The notes under the pieces: model-generated
Seen by the model: the letters and a program-made list of their open reading frames with translations, nothing else
Told to the model about the DNA's origin: nothing
Database searches by the model: none
Shown: positions 35,501-40,364 of the stretch, in pieces
How positions within the stretch are numbered: position 1 is the first letter of the stretch
Layout of the letters: every line of letters begins with the position of its first letter
Assembly: GCA_900546145.1 (NCBI GenBank)
Contig: URBN01000015.1
Span: 1-53,217, forward strand
Reading direction: 5' to 3'
DNA: 53,217 nucleotides
Origin: an uncultured Desulfovibrio sp.
GTDB lineage: Bacteria > Desulfobacterota > Desulfovibrionia > Desulfovibrionales > Desulfovibrionaceae
Position numbers and translations under genes: made by a program

Positions 35501-36277
35501 ATGGGACTCGATGAGCACCCCGCCATCGGCATCTCGTCCATGAAGGCCCTGGCAAAGTTCTACATAGCTCTCAGACCCCTGGCCTCCCTCGTCAAAGGTT
35601 CCGCCGAAGCTGACGATGAGGTCAGGAAACTGCAGGAATCCGCCGACGCCCCTGCGGAATCCGAAGCCGCAGCTGAGGATAAGGCGTCCGCGTCTTCTGA
35701 TGAAACGTCTCCCGCGGCTGATGCCGCTCCTGACAGCGCTGTTTCCTCCGAAGCAGGAGATATTCCCGCCGGCGCTGTCATCCCCGGCACGACGGAGCAG
35801 ACATCTGAAGACGCCGGAGGATCCGAAAAGGCAGAGCCTGAGGCTGTAGAGGATATTCTCGCCGGAGCCATCATCCCCGGTGAAACGGAGAAGGCTTCTG
35901 AAGACGCCGGGGAAGCCGGAAAGGCAGAGCCTGAGGCTGAGGAAGAGAATGTTTCCTCTGACGCCATTCTTCCTGACGGGACAGAAAAGGCTTCTGAGGC
36001 CGCCGGGGAAGCCGCGGAAGCTGTGCCTGAAGCTGAGGAAGAAAAAGTTCCCTCCGGAGCTGTCATCCCTTGCGAAACGGAGAAAGCTTCTGAAGATGCC
36101 GGGGAAGCCGGAAAGGCAGAGTCTGAGGCTGAGGAAATGGATATTCCCGCCGGCGCCATCATCCCCGGTGAAACGGAGAAGGTTTCTGAAGACGCCCGTG
36201 AACCTGAAGCGGAACAGCAGGAAGACGGAACCGGTTCCTCCGGCGGAGAGACGAAGACCGAAACCAACGGAAAATAA
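32555..36277 (+). CDS. five-part fusion: VTT-like membrane domain, two degenerate glycosyltransferases, Fe-S/CCG oxidoreductase, acidic repeat tail
   Basis: A 1240-residue protein. (1) 1-225: five to six hydrophobic segments, VTT-like, with FLPAGFTGFVLGLTS. (2) about 275-440: resembles rSAM/selenodomain-associated transferase 1 (CofC-like), keeping VLGPSAGGYYLIGL but lacking the acidic residues of GPAxDGGYYLIG. (3) 453-640: family-2 glycosyltransferase resembling transferase 2, with VSVIIPSLDSAD and VADGGSKDDTA, but LFLESGSLLP replaces the usual acid-containing motif. (4) 690-1010: two C-x2-C-x2-C-x3-C-P motifs (694-704, 727-737), then a CCG domain (C900, PCCGAGG at 927-933, TCTEC at 960-964), as in GlpC/HdrD-type proteins. 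(5) 1066-1240: acidic tail of five repeats. It overlaps the VTT gene upstream by one base and precedes the phosphorylase by 11. Parts 2 and 3 may be non-catalytic. Function unknown. Confidence 0.88.
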   Translation: MLQRYTRPLCFLALVAGIAIFAAATGCGDSVLDPAVLERFRLYAGHSPFSAGLLLLFGLPAGMVFFLLPQSAAAAFSSSYFGLFAGTILFTFELLLAALLLFACSRVLLRPALREFLQNRTGSPLDPLPGLALPLPFESLLLLETFLFFLAFLPAGFTGFVLGLTSIRPKAFAMAAVPMLFLRAAVECAAPAHWTGGASALLSVIGILLFLLFVWWLFLLFRKRVHKDVMDGTARRRVPLVRQREEAQLTEKKLRTNAIVAEMNRPDIDDSLAVQTELPVSETMVVCVRDASCSDPDVEKLIMDEAGHLGARAVSCTLAPTPEYAETPVEDGFAGHGRVRDLDEVFLRAFHEGAGIVLAVRASTPLVRESILRRALLRLTRCSAVLGPSAGGYYLIGLRRMARAGQGTLTRYEPGLLAGRGFSGELSFALAGFCRRPEKLPLLPDASDLTKPLVSVIIPSLDSADSIAGSVKSACQGPWTECFVADGGSKDDTASLASQAGAEVIAVRGGEAERLNEAARAARGQILLFLESGSLLPRGYEAEAWETLQTADCRLGAFSLPDHVSAFRRALLWAGNSILRTSAFGRLSLRQGIFMSQEDFRSVGGFSVKVGEGRAVPELIRRLSALGRTVIHNDRISFPSSEEEEKPESIADMLDSAENHVRSYLGRKFARKTPPPDESDSDLAKRIRSMIAPCDHCGECTRVCPMLARHRIDLTGMVKAPLLAWHCFLCGTCTRKCPAGIDGVALSQALRDQYVRQHSGRMARPGHTRTIWFSKHVPITASYAREGENLLLDSDFCAAFPKTAEALAKLVFTNGTGFVVADSGARLAVLGMEEEARKSTERLRGALKSNRVSRLVTISPSTHAYLKKHGFDVETIYEFFGRVKPETVINGGDYALFTPCMDRSHEVFALGLAQFVSPEPMRLDNIPCCGAGGEASVLEPQLAAQMKKAVRECGRPVITTCTECAAALAGAGCNVYHSLTLLMGLDEHPAIGISSMKALAKFYIALRPLASLVKGSAEADDEVRKLQESADAPAESEAAAEDKASASSDETSPAADAAPDSAVSSEAGDIPAGAVIPGTTEQTSEDAGGSEKAEPEAVEDILAGAIIPGETEKASEDAGEAGKAEPEAEEENVSSDAILPDGTEKASEAAGEAAEAVPEAEEEKVPSGAVIPCETEKASEDAGEAGKAESEAEEMDIPAGAIIPGETEKVSEDAREPEAEQQEDGTGSSGGETKTETNGK
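35759..36229 (+). repeat. five tandem 96-base in-frame repeats
   Basis: Residues 1069-1225 of the fusion protein hold five units of 31-32 residues with consensus DIPAGAIIPGETEKASEDAG followed by EAGKAEPEAEEE. Units 2 and 4 are nearly identical. Every unit starts with a hydrophobic patch (AGA[IV]IPG) followed by an acidic run. Such arrays change in copy number by slippage. Confidence 0.85.
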
Positions 36278-36288
36278 GGACAGAATAT

Positions 36289-37047
36289 ATGAGCAAGCTT
36301 ATTGGCGTCATCGGAGGCACCGGCCTGGACAACCCGGCCTTCTTTACGGCGGAGAAGGAACTTGCACCGCGCACACCGTACGGCCGCCCGTCGAGTCCCC
36401 TGCGCGTTGGCCGCCTCAGGGGCAGTGACGCGCGTATCGTACTGCTCGCGAGGCACGGCCTTCAGCACACCATTCCGCCGCACAGGGTCAATTTCCGCGC
36501 CAATCTCTATGCGCTGAAGGAGGCGGGCTGCACCCATGTAGTGGCCTCGGCCTGCTGCGGCTCCCTGCAGGAAGAATACGGTCCCGGCGCCTTTGTGGTG
36601 CCGGATCAGTTTATCGACTTCACGCGCGGCCGCAAAAGCACCTATTTCGATCATTTCGCGCCGGGCGATGTCCGTCATCAGCCCATGGCCGATCCCTTCT
36701 CGCAGGAACTGCGCGAAGCCTTTCTGAAGGCCGCAGAGCACTGCGGCATCAAAGCCCACGACGGCGGCACCATCGTGACCATCGAGGGTCCGAGGTTTTC
36801 GACCAGGGCCGAGTCGCGCATGTTCCGCGTGCTGGGCGGAGACCTCATCAACATGACCATTGCCACGGAATGCATCCTGGCCAACGAACTCGGACTGCCG
36901 TACGGCGTTATGGCCATGGTCACGGACTATGACAGCTGGAGCGAGGTTCATCCTCCGCTCGATCTCGACGAACTCTGGCGCGTGCTCGGCGAGAACGTGG
37001 ACAAGTTCACTGAAGTGCTCATCGATGCGCTAAAGACGTTCGCCTGA
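36289..37047 (+). CDS. mtnP: S-methyl-5'-thioadenosine phosphorylase family (MTAP/MTIP)
   Basis: A 252-residue nucleoside phosphorylase of the PNP/MTAP family II. Motifs: IGVIGGTGLDN (phosphate loop), LLARHGLQHTIPPHRVNFRAN (split here at residues 47-67), VASACCGSLQ, and the family hallmark IVTIEGPRFSTRAESRMFR with NMTIATEC after it. The family releases adenine (or hypoxanthine) from methylthioadenosine-type nucleosides and gives a ribose-1-phosphate. It lies 11 bases after the fusion gene and is the third member of that operon. Salvage of methylthioadenosine is the default role; action on another 5'-substituted adenosine is possible given its partners. Confidence 0.9.
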   Translation: MSKLIGVIGGTGLDNPAFFTAEKELAPRTPYGRPSSPLRVGRLRGSDARIVLLARHGLQHTIPPHRVNFRANLYALKEAGCTHVVASACCGSLQEEYGPGAFVVPDQFIDFTRGRKSTYFDHFAPGDVRHQPMADPFSQELREAFLKAAEHCGIKAHDGGTIVTIEGPRFSTRAESRMFRVLGGDLINMTIATECILANELGLPYGVMAMVTDYDSWSEVHPPLDLDELWRVLGENVDKFTEVLIDALKTFA

Positions 37048-37063
37048 TCTTCTGATCAGTTTT
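37044..37063. terminator. weak terminator between convergent genes
   Basis: CTGATC (37044-37049) pairs with GATCAG (37054-37059) with a 4-base loop, followed by TTTTC. The stem is short and overlaps both stop codons. Confidence 0.4.
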
Positions 37064-38297
37064 CAAGAGCAAAAATGGAGAGGCGGGAACCCGTGAGGAT
37101 TTCCGCCTTTTGTTCTGTTAAAAGGCATGTGTGTTCGAGGCCGGCCATGCCGATGCCGGGAACGGCAATTTTTGGTTCCAGGGCGATGCTCATGCCTTCG
37201 GCGAGAGGTTTTGTGACCGTACGGGTGATAGGGGGCCATTCATCGAGGCAGAGTCCCGTTCCGTGCCCCAGGAAGCGTAGCTGATCACGCCCCGTTCCCA
37301 TGAATTCACGGGCGTAGCCGAGACTGGCGGCCTCCTCTTCGGCGCTCTGCCAGATTTCGGCGGGCGTCACTCCCGGGATCAGTCTGTCGAGAGCGTGCAT
37401 GAAGATGCTGACGCAGGCGTCCTGAGCCCTTCTGAGTTCGTCCGGAATGTCTTTTTCCCTGCCCGGCCAGTAATTCTGGGTGCGGTCCGTGTGATACCCG
37501 TCGTAGGTAAAACCCATATCCATGGAGAGCAGGGTGTTTTCCTTCCAGACAACGTCAGGCGATCCCAGGAAGGGGACGGCGCCGTCCTGGCCCCGGCAGC
37601 CGAGTGGCCCGTTGTAGCAGGTGGGGCAGAGGCCGTCAGTGCCGGCTGAGGCGTAGCCGAAGAACATTTCCTCCCCGTGCCCGCGCAGGCGGGCGAGTCC
37701 GTCGCTTCCGAGGCGGAGTGCCTCGCAGGCAAAGGCCACGGCTGCTTCGCGCTCCGTCATGCCGGCGTGCAGGAGACCGGGGAGGATGGTGTCGAAGATC
37801 CTCGCGTGAAGCCGGCCGCAGAGGTGCAGACGGCAGATTTCAAAACCGGTCTTGACCGCGCGGCACTCGTAGATGGTGTCGTCCGCAGCGGTGAAAACGT
37901 GCCCGGGAAGGCGTTTGCCGAGCATGCCGGCCGTCGTCCAGCTGAAGGCGTCCGCGTCCACGGCGATGTTATGGGACAGAGGAGAGCCGGCATCGGCCGT
38001 GAGGCGGGGGATCTCGCGGAAGGACCGGAACGGAAGGATTGTGTCCACGGGCGATTCTGAGGCGGCGCGCTCCGTTCCCTTGCGTAGCATGAGTACAGGA
38101 TTTCCCTCGAGAGGGAGCCAGAAGAGGCCGGAACCGAGGTGTCCTGTAAAGTAATAGATAGTGGTCCTGCCTGAGCAGAGCAGCCCCCCGGTTTCGGGAT
38201 GATCCCTGGCGAGCAGGGCGCGGAAACGGTTCTGACGGAGAGATACCTCTGAAGAAGGCATGGTGCGGCTGAGGGAAAAGGGACTGTCTGGTGACAA
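37056..38297 (-). CDS. M24-family aminopeptidase (Xaa-Pro type)
   Basis: A 413-residue creatinase/prolidase-like protein: an N-terminal creatinase-type domain (to about residue 170) and a pita-bread metallopeptidase domain. Metal ligands are seen in SMDMGFTYDGYHTDRTQ (two Asp), FLGHGTGL (His), IALEPKI (Glu) and GLEHTCLL (Glu). A cysteine-containing stretch (LCPTCYNGPLGC) lies in the catalytic half. The family cleaves Xaa-Pro dipeptides or N-terminal residues. The start is uncertain: TTG at 38297 has AGGAG seven bases upstream, while the ATG at 38261 (MPSSEVS) has no clear site. It converges on the phosphorylase gene. Confidence 0.85.
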   Translation of the reverse strand: MSPDSPFSLSRTMPSSEVSLRQNRFRALLARDHPETGGLLCSGRTTIYYFTGHLGSGLFWLPLEGNPVLMLRKGTERAASESPVDTILPFRSFREIPRLTADAGSPLSHNIAVDADAFSWTTAGMLGKRLPGHVFTAADDTIYECRAVKTGFEICRLHLCGRLHARIFDTILPGLLHAGMTEREAAVAFACEALRLGSDGLARLRGHGEEMFFGYASAGTDGLCPTCYNGPLGCRGQDGAVPFLGSPDVVWKENTLLSMDMGFTYDGYHTDRTQNYWPGREKDIPDELRRAQDACVSIFMHALDRLIPGVTPAEIWQSAEEEAASLGYAREFMGTGRDQLRFLGHGTGLCLDEWPPITRTVTKPLAEGMSIALEPKIAVPGIGMAGLEHTCLLTEQKAEILTGSRLSIFALEN

Positions 38298-38328
38298 AGG
38301 AGGAACTCCTGTGAAGGGGAAGAGAGGC

Positions 38329-38357
38329 AAAAAAGAGGCTCCCTGAAGGGAGCCTCT
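38329..38357 (-). terminator. terminator of the split-Soret cytochrome gene
   Basis: AGAGGCTCCC (38334-38343) pairs perfectly with GGGAGCCTCT (38348-38357) across TGAA. Six T follow on the minus strand. Confidence 0.9.
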
Positions 38358-38380
38358 GATGGGAAAAAGCGGAAAGGGGC

Positions 38381-39218
38381 TTACGGATGGTTCACGTAAT
38401 GGTTCTGCAGGGCCTTGCCGCCGTCGTGGCAGGGCTTGCAGTCCATATGGCCCTTGGCCCAGTCAGAACCGGAGCCGGGCTTCTTGTGGCACTCGTCCGC
38501 GCACTTCTTGACGGATTCGGGGGCCACGTAGGTGCCCTTCCAGTCCTTGCCCTTCTCAATCTTGGCGTTGAAAATTTCGCAGGCTTTTCCGGCCGTGTCG
38601 GCGGTCAGTCTGGCGCAGCGTTCGCTGCGCTCCTTGCTCTTTTCGCCGATGCCGTTGGCGGCGCACCAGCGGGAGACGGAAATGTGGCAGAGCTGGGATT
38701 CGGCAATAGTGGGCTTGGTCTTGTCGAGGTTAATCTTCGCTTCGGCAGGCTTGTAGAGCGGGAGGCTCGTGGTGGAGTACCAGTGGAAGAGTTCGTCCAC
38801 CATGGCATCACGTTCCTTGCGGCCCCAGAAGAGGGCGTAGGCGGAAGCCGCGCCGCCAAGGCAGCCGCAAGATGGTGCCCCAGTCAGAAATGCCGCCCTT
38901 GAACACTTCCAGCATGGAGAAGGGGAACTGATTGTACGGCGCACCGTACTGTTCGGCAAGAGAGCCGACAATGGAGTAGAACACGCCGTAGCCGCAGGCG
39001 TACCCCTTGTTGTGGTAGGCTTCGTAGGCCACCTTCTGTACCGCCTCCACGTCAAGCTTGTGGGGCTTCCATCCGAAATCCCCGCCTGCCTGCTGGAAGC
39101 GCTGCATTTTTTCAGAGGCAGCGTGGGCGTCTTCCTTCAGGTTGATGAGGCCGGCGCAGGCCGCGCCGCAGGCGATGCCGCCAAGGCCGCAGAGAATCTG
39201 ACGTCTGTTGAGGTCCAT
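38381..39218 (-). pseudogene. split-Soret cytochrome c / C_GCAxxG_C_C protein, frameshifted
   Basis: Two overlapping minus-strand frames together encode one 278-residue protein. The first (from 39218) begins with a Tat-type signal (NRRQILCGLGGIACGAA) and runs to KGGISDWGTI, then falls out of frame. The second frame continues as CGCLGGAASAYALFWG, and ends with KCADECHKK and DCKPCHDGG, a C-x3-CH and a C-x2-CH haem-type site. One extra base near 38869 (ATCTTGCGG instead of ATCTGCGG) explains the break exactly. The family is a periplasmic dihaem electron carrier known from Desulfovibrio. AGGAGG precedes the start. If the shift is real, the product lacks both haem sites and would be dead. Confidence 0.85.
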
Positions 39219-39317
39219 AAACCTTCCTCCTTGAGTGCCGTTGTACTTATGTCGGAACAGATCCTGTTTTCTGTTTGGCTTATTTCAGAAGGAAGGGCAA
39301 GTTTTCTTTAGGAATAT

Positions 39318-39348
39318 TTGTGCATGAAAGATATCTCCATATGCACAA
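39318..39348. promoter_or_regulatory. dyad upstream of the cytochrome gene
   Basis: TTGTGCAT (39318-39325) and ATGCACAA (39341-39348) form a perfect 8-bp inverted repeat with a 15-base AT-rich spacer, about 100 bases upstream of the cytochrome start. It may be an operator; no regulator is known. Confidence 0.55.
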
Positions 39349-39441
39349 CAGACTGAAAAGCGATGATGTTTTTATAAAAAAGCATGGATAAAAAAATATT
39401 ACATAGTAAAGTAATAGGAAATATATCTCTCTGTTGCGGAC

Positions 39442-39475
39442 AAAAAAGCCCCGCCGGCATGGCGGGGCGGGGCTT
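39442..39475 (-). terminator. terminator of the small lipoprotein gene
   Basis: AAGCCCCGC (39446-39454) pairs with GCGGGGCTT (39467-39475), with six T next on the minus strand. Confidence 0.87.
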
Positions 39476-39504
39476 ATGCGTACGGAGTAAAAAATATCAG
39501 GCGT

Positions 39505-39885
39505 CTAGATCTGATCCTTGGGTGTCATCTTCTGATCGCCGTCAGTGGTGTGCACGACAATCTCCTGAATCTGCGTATCTCTGGGCAGGAGGAACGGGAT
39601 GACCTGTCCTTTTTCCATGGTGCGGGGCATGGCGGCCGAGATGGGCCTGCCGTTGATGTCGATGCCGGTCACAACGACGGAGCCGGGATTGGCAGAGGAG
39701 ACAACGACTTCGAGGACGTCCTGCGTGTCGCCGTTGAGAATGACGGGATGGCGGGTCCATGTGGCGCCGAAGGCGAGGCTGGGGTTGTAGTGCGGCTTTT
39801 CCGGCTCGGGAGCCTTCTTGGACGAACAGGCTCCGGTGAAGGCCAGCAGGCAGGCCATTACGAGAAGGGACAGGATACGCTTCAT
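39505..39885 (-). CDS. small lipoprotein of unknown function
   Basis: A 126-residue protein. The start at 39885 (MKRILSL) follows GAGGA. A lipoprotein signal ends in the lipobox FTGAC (Cys about residue 20), so it is exported and lipid-anchored. The mature part has a charged, proline-rich linker (SSKKAPEPEKPHYNPS) and a beta-rich domain with DVLEVVVSSANPGSVVVTGIDINGR. No known family is recognised. A possible promoter is TTGCGT (39974-39979) with TTATTT (39952-39957). It is a single gene with its own terminator. Confidence 0.8.
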   Translation of the reverse strand: MKRILSLLVMACLLAFTGACSSKKAPEPEKPHYNPSLAFGATWTRHPVILNGDTQDVLEVVVSSANPGSVVVTGIDINGRPISAAMPRTMEKGQVIPFLLPRDTQIQEIVVHTTDGDQKMTPKDQI

Positions 39886-40021
39886 GGTGATTCCTCGGTC
39901 AGTATGTGGCATTCCGGGATCCTCAGACAGGGGAGGCCTGGGAATGGGTCAAAATAACCGCTCATCTACAGATACGCAAATGTTTTCACGGCCATGTAGA
40001 AGAAGGGATCCGGCGGAGACG

Positions 40022-40052
40022 AAAAACCCCGCTCCGGGAAACCGGAGCGGGG
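40022..40052 (-). terminator. terminator of the metal-resistance operon
   Basis: CCCCGCTCCGG (40027-40037) pairs perfectly with CCGGAGCGGGG (40042-40052) across GAAA; five T follow on the minus strand after the copZ-like gene. Confidence 0.9.
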
Positions 40053-40077
40053 AAATGCGCGGAAGAGCGTTTAGCGC

Positions 40078-40290
40078 TTAGCTCTTGATGCCGCCGTATT
40101 CGTACCCTGCGGCTTTGACCGCCGCTTTGAGAGCGTCTTCGGAAACTTCCCTGCTCAGTTCGACTTCGGCCGTGCAGGCGCTGTGATCGCATTTGGCGGA
40201 CACGACGCCGTCCACCTTTTCAAGGCTTTCCCTGCAGTGGGCTTCGCAGTGGGGGCACATCATCCCTTTCACGATAAGAGTCTTATGCAT
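40078..40290 (-). CDS. heavy-metal-associated (HMA) chaperone
   Basis: A 70-residue CopZ-like domain with the metal site M-x-C-x2-C (GMMCPHCEAHC), a beta-alpha-beta pattern ending AVKAAGYEYGGIKS. The family carries Cu(I) or other soft metals to P-type ATPases. An extra cysteine and two histidines follow the site (PHCEAHC). AAGGAG precedes the ATG. It lies 74 bases after the ATPase gene, with a likely internal promoter at 40322-40350. Cargo may be Zn, Cd or Pb to fit the ATPase, or Cu; this cannot be settled from sequence. Confidence 0.92.
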   Translation of the reverse strand: MHKTLIVKGMMCPHCEAHCRESLEKVDGVVSAKCDHSACTAEVELSREVSEDALKAAVKAAGYEYGGIKS

Positions 40291-40321
40291 AACATTCTCC
40301 TTCAGATGTAATTTTTAAATA

Positions 40322-40350
40322 TACATATATCCAGTCCGGCCGGGCGTAAA
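40322..40350 (-). promoter_or_regulatory. internal promoter of the HMA chaperone gene
   Basis: TTTACG (40345-40350) and TATGTA (40322-40327) are 17 bases apart on the minus strand in an AT-rich gap between the ATPase and chaperone genes. Confidence 0.5.
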
Positions 40351-40364
40351 GTCCCGTACCGGTC

